Source: Nitrosomonas ureae
GTDB lineage: Bacteria; Pseudomonadota; Gammaproteobacteria; Burkholderiales; Nitrosomonadaceae
Direction: 5' to 3'
Assembly: GCF_900108305.1 (NCBI RefSeq)
Contig: NZ_FNUX01000003.1
Span: 62,001 to 126,000 of the forward strand
Length of the DNA: 64,000 nucleotides
The translations under genes were made by a program, and so were the position numbers. Shown here one piece after another: positions 1 through 10,454 of this stretch. Each line of letters starts with the position of its first letter. Position 1 is the first letter of the stretch. The notes beneath the pieces were generated by a model. It did not search any database. It was not told the DNA's origin and saw only the letters and a program-made list of their open reading frames with translations.

Positions 1-42
1 TCTGATTAAGCTATCAACTGTCATAAATTGAAATAAAAATAA

Positions 43-1272
43 TTAAAAACTCAAGGCCGGGAATTTGGCGATAATCAGCATTTCTATATCATCTCGTTTT
101 ATTTTGATCGGCAACCAGGTTCCTGGTGCTTGCCGTTTTACGACATTGATCACATCTTCGGTAATTTTGATCGGCACGCCAGCCATTTCCAGAATCACAT
201 CCGAAGCCATGAGTTCCGCGACTTCGGCGATGCTGTTTTTTTCTACTTGCAGCACCACGGCGCCGCCCCGCCCCATTTCGTAGCGGATTCCCAGACGCTG
301 GAATTGCGGCCTGAAGGATTCGGAAACATGCGGCATTACACCAAAAACAGCATCGGCTACACCTCTAACTAACTGTTGGCAAGATTTACTGCTATCCCAC
401 GGCAGCAATGCAACAACGTTTTGAATACCCAAATCATGTAACTGATGCGCCACCCCAAAACCATGCAATACATGCCCCGAACCCATGACACCCACAACCA
501 GCGGCTTCTCCGAACTGGTAGATTTTGTTACGGCTTGCTGCAGTATCTGTGCCATGGCACGATCCCACAACTGCTGTCCACCGATAAAACGCCGGAAATC
601 CGGATCATCTTGCGTAATTTCTCCTGCTTTCCTGTCCTTACGGTCGTGTTGCTTATAAATCGGCAATAAATAATCGATATATGCTTGACTTGGCTCCGCC
701 GGGCGCGTCAATCCTTCACGCTCTTCCATTGGTACGCCATAAAAGCCTTTTTCAGTCACCTGGTGACGCAGCTTCGTTTCAATATTCAGAGCAACCATCG
801 GGATACGATTCATGCGCGCAAAGTGAAACAACGGTAGATAAAGATTGGCATCGGTATTCCACACCCGATCCCACTCAGCTGCACGAAGAAATTCCTTTTC
901 ACTTAATTCACCGGCACTCCATTTATCCAATACGGCTTGCACGCGACGCGGAAACATTTCGAATCCGATCACCATATTGGGGCGCACACCGTGCAAAGCC
1001 ACTAGTGTTTGCAACTGCCAGCGATGATGATCCGCATTGACATGCGTTTCGCCCAACAGCACCACCGATGCCTTCGCCGCGCGCGCGATGATTTCCTGCT
1101 GTGAAGCTTTACCCAAACCTGGAACAACCCAATCCCCCAATGGTACGCAATCTTTAGATGCCGGTTTTTTTGCCGGAATGATGGCCGCCGTTGCGTTATT
1201 TACACACAACCCCAACAGCATAACGATCATGCCAATAACTCTGCTACAGCGGCTTACATTAAAATTTGTCAT
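43..1272 (-). CDS. ChaN-family haem-binding-like protein with C-terminal PDZ domain
   Basis: Predicted exported protein of 409 aa. The start at 1272 is preferred because it lies after the purL stop at 1313, has AGGAT upstream, and opens a clear signal peptide (hydrophobic run MIVMLLGLC, then ATA). The reading frame is open further upstream, but that part lies inside purL. The N-terminal two thirds match the ChaN/cofactor-haem-binding family (PF04187): VVLLGETHVNADHH, FEMFPRR and a conserved GSGHVLHG segment. The last ~75 residues read as a PDZ-like domain (VEKNSIAEVAELMASDVI). ChaN proteins are linked to iron or haem handling at the outer membrane, but here there is no lipobox and no TonB receptor nearby. 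Family assignment is firm; the exact role is inference. Confidence 0.8.
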   Translation of the reverse strand: MTNFNVSRCSRVIGMIVMLLGLCVNNATAAIIPAKKPASKDCVPLGDWVVPGLGKASQQEIIARAAKASVVLLGETHVNADHHRWQLQTLVALHGVRPNMVIGFEMFPRRVQAVLDKWSAGELSEKEFLRAAEWDRVWNTDANLYLPLFHFARMNRIPMVALNIETKLRHQVTEKGFYGVPMEEREGLTRPAEPSQAYIDYLLPIYKQHDRKDRKAGEITQDDPDFRRFIGGQQLWDRAMAQILQQAVTKSTSSEKPLVVGVMGSGHVLHGFGVAHQLHDLGIQNVVALLPWDSSKSCQQLVRGVADAVFGVMPHVSESFRPQFQRLGIRYEMGRGGAVVLQVEKNSIAEVAELMASDVILEMAGVPIKITEDVINVVKRQAPGTWLPIKIKRDDIEMLIIAKFPALSF

Positions 1273-1312
1273 TTTTTTGATTATCCTGTTAACAGATTCA
1301 TAAAATAGTGAG

Positions 1313-4300
1313 TTATCCAATCCATTTGCGCGCATTCCGGAATAAACGCATCCAAGGTCCATCCTCCCCCCAATCAGAACGAATACCGGGATACCAGGAA
1401 TGCTGTGTCACTCGGAATACCCGTTCCGGGTGTGGCATCAACACATTAAATCGCCCATCCGGTGTAGTCAATCCGGTGATCCCTTGGAGCGACCCGTTCG
1501 GATTATAAGGATACTGCTCGGTTACTTGTCCGTAATTATCCACAAATCGCATGGTCACCAGTGATGCAATATTGCCGGATTGATCGGAACAAAGCTCAAT
1601 CTTGCCCTCGCCATGCGCCACCGTGATCGGCATTCGGCTTCCGGCCATGCCATCAAAAAATAACGATGGGCCAGGTTGTATTTCCACCATGACAAAACGT
1701 GCTTCAAATTGCTCCGATAGATTGCGTTTAAAACGAGGCCAGGCTTCGGCGCCGGGAATAATCTCATGCAGATTACTCATCATCTGACAACCGTTGCATA
1801 CACCCAGCGCAAATGTGTCGCTACGCTGAAAGAACGCTTCGAATTCTTCGCGTGCACGTAGGTTGAACAAAATCGACTTGGCCCAGCCTTCGCCCGCACC
1901 CAGTACATCCCCATAAGAAAATCCGCCGCAGGCAGCCAATCCCATAAAATCTTTTAGAGACGATTGGCCTGACAGGATATCGCTCATATGCACGTCGATT
2001 GCTCTAAAGCCGGCGCGGTCGAAAGCCGCTGCCATTTCCACGTGCCCATTCACACCTTGCTCACGCAATATGGCGATACCCGGACGCGCCCCAGTTTGAA
2101 TATATGGCGCCGCAATATCATCATTGGCATCAAAACACAGCTCGACCTGGAGTCCCGGATCGGCAGCATTAAGGATTCGATCGTATTCCTGTCGCGCGCA
2201 ATCCGGATTATCACGCAACTTTTGCATCTGATACGTAGTCTCCGACCAGGCGCGCTGTAAATCTACCCGTTTCTCTGCCAGCACGGGTTTATTATTTCGC
2301 ATCAGACGGACTTCATCGGCTTTATTTAATTGGCCGATGATAAAACTGACGTCACGCAATCCGGCTTCGGCTAGCACTTGCAACACTTCCTGGCGCCGCC
2401 TGGTTTGAATTTGAATCACAGCACCCAACTCTTCATTGAAAAGCACCTTTAAAAGGTGTTCCAGGAAGCGTCCGCTCAATTGCTCAGGCTGCAATTCCGA
2501 TCCATCGATATCACAGCTATGCGGATCAAAACACAGCTGATCCAGATTCACGGTCAAGCCGGTATGTCCTGCAAATGCCATTTCACATAATGTCACGAAT
2601 AAACCGCCATCGGAACGATCGTGATATGCAAGCAGTTGGCTCATTTCATTGAGCTGCTGAATCGCATTAAAGAATTTTTTCAAGTGCTGCGCACCCGTTG
2701 CACCATCAATATTTGGCGCAACATTGCCAATCTGTTTATACACTTGCGCCAATGCTGAACCGCCCAATCGATTTTTCCCTTGCCCCAAATCAATCAAAAT
2801 AAGTTCAGTGTCGCCACAATCAGTGCGCAATTGAGGCGTCAGGATTTTGCGCGCATCCATCACCGTTGCAAAAGCGGTGATAATCAGCGATAGTGGCGCC
2901 GTAACGTCCTTGCGCACTCCCGATTCTTCCCAGGTGGTTTTCATCGACATCGAATCTTTTCCAACCGGTATGCTGATACCCAGTTGCGGACACAATTCCA
3001 TGCCGATGGTATGCACTGCGTCATACAGTCCGGCGTCTTCACCTGCGTGTCCGGCTGCAGCCATCCAATTAGCCGATAATTTAATCTTTTCGAGATTGCC
3101 GATTGATGCCGCGGCAATATTGGTAATCGCTTCGCCTACCGCCATGCGTGCGGCTGCCCTGAAATCTATCAAAGCCAGGGGTGTACGCTCGCCAATGGCA
3201 AATGCTTCACCCAAATGAGTCTGATATCCCATGCTGGTCACCGCAACATCGGCAACCGGAATCTGCCACGGACCAACCATCTGATCGCGTACGGATAAGC
3301 CACCGACACTGCGATCACCAATAGTAATTAAAAAAGTTTTATCGGCCACCGCAGGCAAACGCAAAACCCGGTAAACAGCTTCGGTTAAGCTTACGCCCCG
3401 CCAATCAAGCATAGGAATTACCCGGTTACTGTGAGCAACGTCCCGCATCATTTTTGGCGGCTTGCCAAGCAGCACTTGCAGCGGCATATCGACTGGCGCT
3501 GTGGAGGACTGCGCATCGGTTACCACCAATTGTTCATCACTCGTGGCTTCACCCGCTACGGCAAACGGACAACGTTCACGCGCGCAAATGCTTTGAAACA
3601 GCGCTAAAGATTCCGGTTTTATTGCCAAAACGTAACGTTCCTGGGCTTCATTACTCCAAATCTGCATCGGTGACAAACTGGTTTCTTCAGAGGGAACAGC
3701 ACGCAAATTGAAACGTCCGCCGCAGCCGGAGTCGTGCACCAATTCCGGAAACGCATTGGATAAACCTCCCGCACCCACATCATGGATAAATAAAATTGGA
3801 TTCTCAACGCCACTTCGCTGTAGTTGCCAACACCGGTCTATCACTTCCTGTGCGCGTCGCTGCATTTCCGGATTACCACGCTGCACCGAATCAAAATCCA
3901 ATGCCTCGGCATTGCTGCCGGTATCCATGCTGGAAGCCGCACCACCGCCCAGGCCGATCAGCATACCCGGCCCGCCCAGTTGAATCAGCAGAGTGCCCGC
4001 GGGGAATTTTTCCTTACGTACGTGTACCTCTGAAATCTGCCCGATACCGCCCGCCAGCATGATTGGCTTGTGATAACCACGCATCTCTCCGCCCAGGTGC
4101 TCTTCAAAAGTACGAAAATAACCTGCCAGATTGGGACGCCCGAACTCATTGTTGAATGCCGCTCCGCCAATCGGGCCTTCCAGCATAATCTGTAGCGCCG
4201 ATGCAATGCGTCCGGGCTTGCCATAGGTTACTCGATTATCGCTTCCATCGTACTCCCACGGTTGCACAAACCCATCAATATTCAGATTGGATACCGAGAA

Positions 4301-5299
4301 ACCGCATAATCCCGCCTTTGGTTTAGCACCTCGCCCTGTAGCGCCTTCATCGCGAATTTCACCACCGACTCCGGTTGCAGCCCCTGGGAACGGTGAAATC
4401 GCAGTCGGATGATTGTGCGTTTCAACCTTCATCAATACATGGGTTTCTTCTTCGGCGTAACCGTAGGTTTGCTGATTACCTGGATAAAAACGGTTGATTT
4501 TCGCACCCTCTATCACGCTGGCATTGTCGGCGTACGCCACCAGAGTACCCTGCGGATGCATTTGATGCGTATTACGTATCATGGCAAACAACGATTTATC
4601 CTGTGGTTTGTCATCAACAATCCAGTCAGCGTTGAATATTTTGTGGCGGCAATGCTCGGAATTAGCCTGCGCGAACATCATCAATTCGACATCGGTCGGA
4701 TTACGCTGCACGCTCCTGAAATGATGTAACAAATAATCAACTTCATCGGGCGATAAAGCCAACCCCATGTTCCGATTCGCTTGTAACAAAGCCTCAATGC
4801 CGCCGTGCATCACATCAATCGTGTTGAGCGGTTTCGGAGGGAAATGCTGGAATAGTTTGACAGCATCATCAAACGCAGCAAAAACGGCTTCTGTCATGCG
4901 GTCATGCAACGCGAGTGCGAGACGATTCTTGTCATCCATCGCAAGCTGCACATCGCATTGAATATAATACGCAATCCCCCGCTCAATGCGTTCGACAGCG
5001 GTTAAGCCGCAATGATGAGCAATATCCGTGGCTTTTGTTGACCATGGGGAAATTGTGCCCGGACGCGGCAAGACTAAAAAAAACTCCCCTGAATGGCGTT
5101 CACTTTCCTGTATCTGATGATGGTTAAGTATTTTTCTTAACGCATCCAGTTCATCACCTCGCAAATTACGCGTCACGGAACAAAAATGCCAATATTCCGC
5201 ATGAATCGCTGTTACTGACAGATTGAAGATTCTAATCTCTTTGAATAATTTCTCTAGACGAAACGGAGAAAACGCACGTCCACCACAAAATTGGAGCAT
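1313..5299 (-). CDS. purL: phosphoribosylformylglycinamidine synthase, single-chain form
   Basis: Full-length 1328-residue FGAM synthase of the large proteobacterial type. It converts FGAR, ATP and glutamine to FGAM in purine synthesis (cytosol). Order: PurS-like N-terminus, linker, two AIR-synthase-like halves (for example [20 protein letters not shown] and [11 protein letters not shown]), and a C-terminal class I glutamine amidotransferase. In the last domain the nucleophile Cys lies in GVCNGCQMM (about residue 1165) and the His/Glu pair in MPHPERVF (about 1288). It is divergent from nnr, with 71 bp between the starts, and is followed after about 40 bp by the ChaN-like gene. Nothing is missing from the motifs I can see. 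Confidence 0.97.
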   Translation of the reverse strand: MLQFCGGRAFSPFRLEKLFKEIRIFNLSVTAIHAEYWHFCSVTRNLRGDELDALRKILNHHQIQESERHSGEFFLVLPRPGTISPWSTKATDIAHHCGLTAVERIERGIAYYIQCDVQLAMDDKNRLALALHDRMTEAVFAAFDDAVKLFQHFPPKPLNTIDVMHGGIEALLQANRNMGLALSPDEVDYLLHHFRSVQRNPTDVELMMFAQANSEHCRHKIFNADWIVDDKPQDKSLFAMIRNTHQMHPQGTLVAYADNASVIEGAKINRFYPGNQQTYGYAEEETHVLMKVETHNHPTAISPFPGAATGVGGEIRDEGATGRGAKPKAGLCGFSVSNLNIDGFVQPWEYDGSDNRVTYGKPGRIASALQIMLEGPIGGAAFNNEFGRPNLAGYFRTFEEHLGGEMRGYHKPIMLAGGIGQISEVHVRKEKFPAGTLLIQLGGPGMLIGLGGGAASSMDTGSNAEALDFDSVQRGNPEMQRRAQEVIDRCWQLQRSGVENPILFIHDVGAGGLSNAFPELVHDSGCGGRFNLRAVPSEETSLSPMQIWSNEAQERYVLAIKPESLALFQSICARERCPFAVAGEATSDEQLVVTDAQSSTAPVDMPLQVLLGKPPKMMRDVAHSNRVIPMLDWRGVSLTEAVYRVLRLPAVADKTFLITIGDRSVGGLSVRDQMVGPWQIPVADVAVTSMGYQTHLGEAFAIGERTPLALIDFRAAARMAVGEAITNIAAASIGNLEKIKLSANWMAAAGHAGEDAGLYDAVHTIGMELCPQLGISIPVGKDSMSMKTTWEESGVRKDVTAPLSLIITAFATVMDARKILTPQLRTDCGDTELILIDLGQGKNRLGGSALAQVYKQIGNVAPNIDGATGAQHLKKFFNAIQQLNEMSQLLAYHDRSDGGLFVTLCEMAFAGHTGLTVNLDQLCFDPHSCDIDGSELQPEQLSGRFLEHLLKVLFNEELGAVIQIQTRRRQEVLQVLAEAGLRDVSFIIGQLNKADEVRLMRNNKPVLAEKRVDLQRAWSETTYQMQKLRDNPDCARQEYDRILNAADPGLQVELCFDANDDIAAPYIQTGARPGIAILREQGVNGHVEMAAAFDRAGFRAIDVHMSDILSGQSSLKDFMGLAACGGFSYGDVLGAGEGWAKSILFNLRAREEFEAFFQRSDTFALGVCNGCQMMSNLHEIIPGAEAWPRFKRNLSEQFEARFVMVEIQPGPSLFFDGMAGSRMPITVAHGEGKIELCSDQSGNIASLVTMRFVDNYGQVTEQYPYNPNGSLQGITGLTTPDGRFNVLMPHPERVFRVTQHSWYPGIRSDWGEDGPWMRLFRNARKWIG

Positions 5300-5370
5300 C
5301 GGAGGAAATAAAATTATTATATAAAGATTGCAATTTTACACGAGAAGCTGTACTTATCGCTGATCATCCC

Positions 5371-6933
5371 ATGAGTATGAAAAATATGATGACTGCTGAT
5401 CCGGTTTTGCTTACTGCAGAAATTCGCGCATTAGAACATCTGACCGCCCTGCTGCCCGAGCCTCCTCAGTTAATGGAAAAAGCGGGCTTAGCCGCCGCAC
5501 AAATCATCCGTGATCAATTGCACAAAGAATCCAATCCTCACGTACTGGTACTCGCCGGCCCAGGCAATAACGGCGGCGATGCCTTCGTTGCGGCACGTTA
5601 TTTGAAGGAATGGGGAAATGCCGTTACTGTGGTTTTTCACGGTGATCGTAATCGCGTTCCACCGGATGCCAAACTGGCAATGCAAGCCTGGCTCGATATC
5701 GGTGGCGAAATTCTTGCTGATATGCCTGACGGCGATCGAAACTGGGACACGGTAATTGATGGCATATTCGGCATTGGTTTGAATCCGTCTCAAAGCCGAC
5801 CCATCGAAGGTAAATATCGAGAATGGGTGAATACCGTCAATCGAATGAATATTCCCATTGTATCTCTGGATGTTCCATCCGGACTCGGCAGCGATGATGG
5901 CTGCATTTACGGTACGGCAATCCGCGCCGCCCTCACCGTAACATTTATTGGACTCAAACCGGGCCTGTTCACGAACTTCGGGCCGGAATGCTGCGGCACG
6001 ATCGTTTTGCGCGACCTGAATATCTTGTTATCCTCGCCACCACATCCGCACATCTGGCTTTTGAATCAGAAGCTTATGCATTCGCTTCTGCCACCACCTC
6101 GCCCTGTCAACAGTCATAAAGGTTCATTCGGCAACGTGGCGATTCTCGGCGGCTCCACCGGTATGATTGGCGCTGCGCTGATGGCAGGCCGGTCTGCTTT
6201 GCATCTGGGCGCAGGGCGCGTGTATCTCGGCTTACTGGCAGAGAACGCACCACCGGTCGATTTCTCGCAGCCGGAATTGATGCTATGCGCTCCATCTGAA
6301 TTGCTCACATTGAGTCCATTGAATTGCCTGGTAGTTGGCCCCGGCCTGGGGCAATCCGCGCAAGCATTGTTGTGGCTGGAAACTGCCTTGAATAGTGAAT
6401 TCACGCTGGTGTTGGATGCCGATGCACTCAACCTGATTGCTCTACACCCTGATCTAGCCAGAAATCTCAGCCAGCGCAATGTGCCAGCTATTTTGACCCC
6501 ACACCCCGCCGAAGCTGCGCGCCTTCTGAATACCGACACCGCCACCATACAAAACGATCGAATGCATGCCGTGCATCAAATCTCGCGCAGTTTTAATTGT
6601 TATGTCGTATTGAAAGGCGCAGGCAGCATTTGTTGTTTCCCGGATGGAAAACGTTATCTGAACACCAGCGGCAATCCTGGACTGAGTACTGCTGGCACCG
6701 GCGATGTATTAGCCGGAATTATTGGCGCACTGATCGCACAAGGTTTGAATCCCGGCCAGGCACTATTGCTTGCTGTTTACTTGCATGGCACTGCAGCAGA
6801 CTACCTGCTGCAGAAAAATCATGGGCCGCTGGGAATGATTGCATCGGAGGTTATCGGTGTCGCTCGGCTGTTGCTAAATAAATGGATCTACCAAAACGCA
6901 AATCCTTCAAACCCTTTACATGAAACCCTATAA
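5371..6933 (+). CDS. nnr: bifunctional NAD(P)H-hydrate repair enzyme
   Basis: A 520-residue fusion of NAD(P)H-hydrate epimerase (YjeF N-domain) and ADP-dependent NAD(P)H-hydrate dehydratase (YjeF C-domain). Together they return damaged, hydrated NADH/NADPH to the active cofactor. The N-domain shows GPGNNGGDAFVAARYL (about 63-78); the C-domain shows GSFGNVAILGGSTGMIGAA, TPHPAEAARLL and the nucleotide-binding TAGTGDVLAGIIGA. Length and order match the E. coli-type fusion. The upstream 71 bp must hold divergent promoters for nnr and purL. Two more in-frame ATGs follow the first within six codons, so the start is uncertain by a few residues. Confidence 0.95.
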   Translation: MSMKNMMTADPVLLTAEIRALEHLTALLPEPPQLMEKAGLAAAQIIRDQLHKESNPHVLVLAGPGNNGGDAFVAARYLKEWGNAVTVVFHGDRNRVPPDAKLAMQAWLDIGGEILADMPDGDRNWDTVIDGIFGIGLNPSQSRPIEGKYREWVNTVNRMNIPIVSLDVPSGLGSDDGCIYGTAIRAALTVTFIGLKPGLFTNFGPECCGTIVLRDLNILLSSPPHPHIWLLNQKLMHSLLPPPRPVNSHKGSFGNVAILGGSTGMIGAALMAGRSALHLGAGRVYLGLLAENAPPVDFSQPELMLCAPSELLTLSPLNCLVVGPGLGQSAQALLWLETALNSEFTLVLDADALNLIALHPDLARNLSQRNVPAILTPHPAEAARLLNTDTATIQNDRMHAVHQISRSFNCYVVLKGAGSICCFPDGKRYLNTSGNPGLSTAGTGDVLAGIIGALIAQGLNPGQALLLAVYLHGTAADYLLQKNHGPLGMIASEVIGVARLLLNKWIYQNANPSNPLHETL

Positions 6934-7108
6934 GACATTAACAAACTTCGTCTTTCATTGACGAATAACCCGGGTAATTTTCTCAGTTACAGCGGCTCAG
7001 GTGCTAGACGATAAGAACAAAGAAACGAACAAAATAACATGTCACGCCAGCACAGCATGTAATATTCAAACTGATATTGGATCTTGGCGATTGCGTCACT
7101 ACATTGAA

Positions 7109-9016
7109 TCAAATGGTGTTAACCAGATTTAAATCCTGACTTTCACAAATCTCACCAGTTGCAGCCTCTTCAGCTGCAACAATCTGATTCTTACCGTTTC
7201 TTTTAGCAAAATATAACGCTTCGTCAGTACGCTTAAACAAACTTTCCTGAGATTCCCCCGGCTGATATTGGGTCACGCCAGCACTGAATGTAATCAACAA
7301 TCGATTGTTTCCATGCAAAAAGAATTTCTTGGTTAGATAACGCCGTATCCTCGCAACTGTTGATATCGCCACTTTTAACCCGGAATTAGGCAGTAAAATT
7401 GCAAATTCCTCGCCACCATAGCGTGATATCACGTCATCCCGGCGCACAGTTTCTTTGACGGCCTCAACTAAGTATTTCAATGCATCATCACCCACATGAT
7501 GTCCATGCGTATCGTTTAACTGCTTAAAATTATCAATATCCAATAAAGCAAAGCAAAGCATTCCCTTGCTGCGAGCTAATTGTGTAATCTCACGTTCGAA
7601 TGCCTTATCAAATCCTCGCCGATTCAGTGCACCCGTAAGATGATCTTCTTGCACTTGTTCACTCATTTCCTGCAGCTTCGTTTCAAGCTGATTGATTTGA
7701 TTTTGTGCTTCATTAATTTCTGCACGCGCAAATACCAAATCATTGCGATATTTCAGCACATTATTTTGCACTTTTTGAGTCTCTTGCATTATATCTTCAA
7801 GCAATTGATTTATATCATTAATACCATTTATCTGATTAATCTTTTCGGAATAGTATTCTAATTTCTCATGATATCCGCCTGCAGCATCCGAAAGTTCTTC
7901 AAGATTGGAAATCAGGGAAGCTATCATTTGCCGCATGGTTTCCCTGGCTTTGCTCAGGCTTTGTTTTACTTTGGCCTGCCTTTGTATTATTTCTCCAAGC
8001 GAAAATTCAGCTTGCGCTATTATCTGCATATCCAGTGGCCTAGACATCGTTTTCTTTAACTTGGAAACCTGTAATTTAATCCACTGATCTTCGGACAACA
8101 ATTCGCTTGTGCTATCCATCAGCATGCTTAATAATTTAAGCAGGCCTTGTTGTATATTCGATTTGTCCTCATTACCCAATTCCAACTTGATACAGAATCT
8201 CTGAAAACCAGCCATGAATTGTTCCATTCCCAGCTTGCTTTGAATTTTTTTAACCTGCTTACCCAGAGATCTAGCCTCGCCTGCCAGAACTTTATCTTCA
8301 ATCTGATTAGCAATTATTTGTTCCAGAATCTGTGCCAGCAATTCCAGCAATTGATCCGTATAGCCGCTGATTTGATATTCTTGTGCCAGAACATCCTCTT
8401 TGGGCTCAGATTGTTGCTTAAAAGAGTTTGCATTCGATACCGGTATCGATATGTTTTCTATAATCTCTTCAGATTCTTGAGAGGTAAAATCCGAAACTTC
8501 CCATGACTGAATTAATGCCATTAATTTACTGTAAGCAAGTTCAGGATTGTCAGAAAATTCATCCAGTACATATTTTAATTTTTTTCTTTTATCTACGTTC
8601 TTAGAAAAATCTTCCGAATCAGCGAGATTATCGAATAAGCTGTTAATAATTTTTACCCAGAATGTTCCAGGTATAGATTTTGCAGTTTCAATCGGCGGAA
8701 CAGACTTATTAGAAGCCGTTACGGTCGCAACAAATTTTATCAATACGGATTTAAAATCGGACCAACTCTTATCTTTCACAGCCTGCTCTAAGCTATTGGC
8801 ACAGTTGAGTAAAGGTGGTGTATGACGAGGAAATTCTTTTGCCAGCTCTATCAGTAATTTTGCAGTAGCAGCAGAAACCTGACTATCTGGATTGCCTGCT
8901 ATTTGGTTGTACAGCTTAAAATAGCTTTCAGGAGTGGGTTGTATTTTGAGTATGGCAAGCTGCTTTAATGTCTCCCGTGCGATTACGGATGGACTAGCAT
9001 TAGCAAATTGATTCAT
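7109..9016 (-). CDS. diguanylate cyclase (GGDEF) with long helical N-terminus
   Basis: A 635-residue predicted c-di-GMP synthase. The C-terminal GGDEF domain (about 460-610) has an active-site GGEEF signature at about 534 (SRYGGEEFAILLP) and the inhibitory RxxD site exactly five residues before it (RRDDVISRY), so both catalysis and product inhibition look intact. No transmembrane segment is visible. Residues 1-350 are helical without a sensor domain I recognise, and about 365-460 look like a coiled coil (for example EINEAQNQINQLETKLQEM), which would promote dimerisation. The start follows GGGAGCG at good spacing. It stands alone, convergent with nnr. Activity assignment is sound; the input signal is unknown. 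Confidence 0.88.
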   Translation of the reverse strand: MNQFANASPSVIARETLKQLAILKIQPTPESYFKLYNQIAGNPDSQVSAATAKLLIELAKEFPRHTPPLLNCANSLEQAVKDKSWSDFKSVLIKFVATVTASNKSVPPIETAKSIPGTFWVKIINSLFDNLADSEDFSKNVDKRKKLKYVLDEFSDNPELAYSKLMALIQSWEVSDFTSQESEEIIENISIPVSNANSFKQQSEPKEDVLAQEYQISGYTDQLLELLAQILEQIIANQIEDKVLAGEARSLGKQVKKIQSKLGMEQFMAGFQRFCIKLELGNEDKSNIQQGLLKLLSMLMDSTSELLSEDQWIKLQVSKLKKTMSRPLDMQIIAQAEFSLGEIIQRQAKVKQSLSKARETMRQMIASLISNLEELSDAAGGYHEKLEYYSEKINQINGINDINQLLEDIMQETQKVQNNVLKYRNDLVFARAEINEAQNQINQLETKLQEMSEQVQEDHLTGALNRRGFDKAFEREITQLARSKGMLCFALLDIDNFKQLNDTHGHHVGDDALKYLVEAVKETVRRDDVISRYGGEEFAILLPNSGLKVAISTVARIRRYLTKKFFLHGNNRLLITFSAGVTQYQPGESQESLFKRTDEALYFAKRNGKNQIVAAEEAATGEICESQDLNLVNTI

Positions 9017-9337
9017 ATAATCGCTCCCTGCAATTACCAGACAAAAACTTTAGCGATACAAATATCAGCAATAACATAATCTTAATGATCTCAAATTGAT
9101 TATCAACAGTAAACATCAAGTGTCGCCCAATTACTCACAGCCATTTGATTCTTATGATGCTAGAAACCTGTAGTAGACTCCCCTAGTGAATTTATGATTA
9201 CGGAATTTTTAGTGTTCCATTGATACTTGATCTTATGAATAATTCCAAATCGCTTGATCAACCGAATATGATCTTCTTCAAATACCGGAATTAGAATAAA
9301 CCTGAAGTGGATAATCTTTGTATTTCCTCAGACAGGA
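9017..9337. other. gene-free interval between RNase T2 and diguanylate cyclase genes
   Basis: 321 bp without a convincing ORF. It must carry the promoter of the diguanylate cyclase and the 3' end of the RNase gene. It is AT-rich. I found no clear terminator, RNA gene or repeat. Confidence 0.6.
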
Positions 9338-10354
9338 TTACTGTCCAATGCGATCAACCCGGAACGTTTCTCCGCAATTGGATTTTTCTTGCACTGGCGC
9401 ATTCATGATCAATTTTTCAAGATCAGCGCCCGCAATTAAATCACCAGACAGACTCAACTGAATCTCCACCATCATTCCTTGCTGATTGCAATTCAGTTTA
9501 ATTCGATCTCTGGCAGCGAAACCCAGTACCGCCTCCAGGCGATTAAGAAAATCTTCCGTACGCACCTGCTGGTTAATTCTACGATTCATAAAATAAGCCA
9601 TACCGGAATCATTAAACTGTCGCGCTAAATCAGCAGACAGATCAAAAAATTCACTTATCGACCAGCTTTCCTGACAACTGCCATGTTTGTGCCACTCATG
9701 CCGCTCAAGGCAAGAGCCAGCTATCACACTGGGCATTACTTCTGCCAATGATGCTTGTGAAGCGGCATCCAATTGAATCTCCGGATAATCACAAAATTCA
9801 TCTTTCTTCTTTTTTACAATACCGCAGAATGCATAATTCTTATTGCAGTTTTTTTTGTTCGGCCACAAACCATGCAATGCAAAATGCTTGGCGTGATACG
9901 CATTCGGATCAGTTATTTCACATTCCGGCTTGTCCGGTTTAGTCTCACAGAAAGCAGGCTGCCATGATAGTGCCAGTACATAACTATCCACTTGACCTGC
10001 AGTATTGCAGTTATTATCACTTTCGCCACTTTCATTATCTCCCGTGTCTCCACCTGTTATCTGCGCCTGACCGCAGGCCGCACTTATCCAACGCGCTTCA
10101 GGCTTAACCCTTGGCAGAACAATTCGATACCAGGCAGGAGAGTTTGATTTGCCGGCCTCGATAATAGCGTACCGGTTGCCCGCCAGAATTTGTGCATTAT
10201 CCGGATTGGTTGATTTATTTTTTGATACAAAGGCTGGGCAAGACTGCTGTGCGGAGAAAATTCCACTCACTTTATCCGCAAATACGGGATGAACAAACAA
10301 GATCGCCAGTCCGGTCAGCAAAATTAGAAAAACTCTGCTATTACGAAATTTCAT
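9338..10354 (-). CDS. secreted ribonuclease T2 family protein
   Basis: Predicted periplasmic or secreted endoribonuclease of the T2 family (RNase I-like). Both catalytic segments are present: CAS I as FALHGLWPNKKNC and CAS II as ERHEWHKHGSC, each with its catalytic His. Many cysteines (CAFCG, CDYPE, NCNTAGQ) suggest disulphides, which fits the periplasm. I place the start at 10354, because translation from there opens with a signal peptide (MKFRNSRVFLILLTGLAI, then VFA). The ~75 residues between the signal peptide and the T2 core (IFSAQQSCPAFVSKN) look like a small extra N-terminal domain. The next gene upstream is the broken GGDEF-EAL gene, about 100 bp away. Confidence 0.88.
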   Translation of the reverse strand: MKFRNSRVFLILLTGLAILFVHPVFADKVSGIFSAQQSCPAFVSKNKSTNPDNAQILAGNRYAIIEAGKSNSPAWYRIVLPRVKPEARWISAACGQAQITGGDTGDNESGESDNNCNTAGQVDSYVLALSWQPAFCETKPDKPECEITDPNAYHAKHFALHGLWPNKKNCNKNYAFCGIVKKKKDEFCDYPEIQLDAASQASLAEVMPSVIAGSCLERHEWHKHGSCQESWSISEFFDLSADLARQFNDSGMAYFMNRRINQQVRTEDFLNRLEAVLGFAARDRIKLNCNQQGMMVEIQLSLSGDLIAGADLEKLIMNAPVQEKSNCGETFRVDRIGQ

Positions 10355-10454
10355 GCTGAACTTGCCCCATTGCTCCGCCATTATTCCAAATGGCTGCTTG
10401 TCGAACAAACTATGATATTGCTACCCCATGCGCCGCACACCACTGAGCTACCGT

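Noticed and set aside
1273..1362. Upstream extension of the ChaN-like gene
   Set aside because: It overlaps purL, adds 30 unconserved residues and hides the signal peptide.
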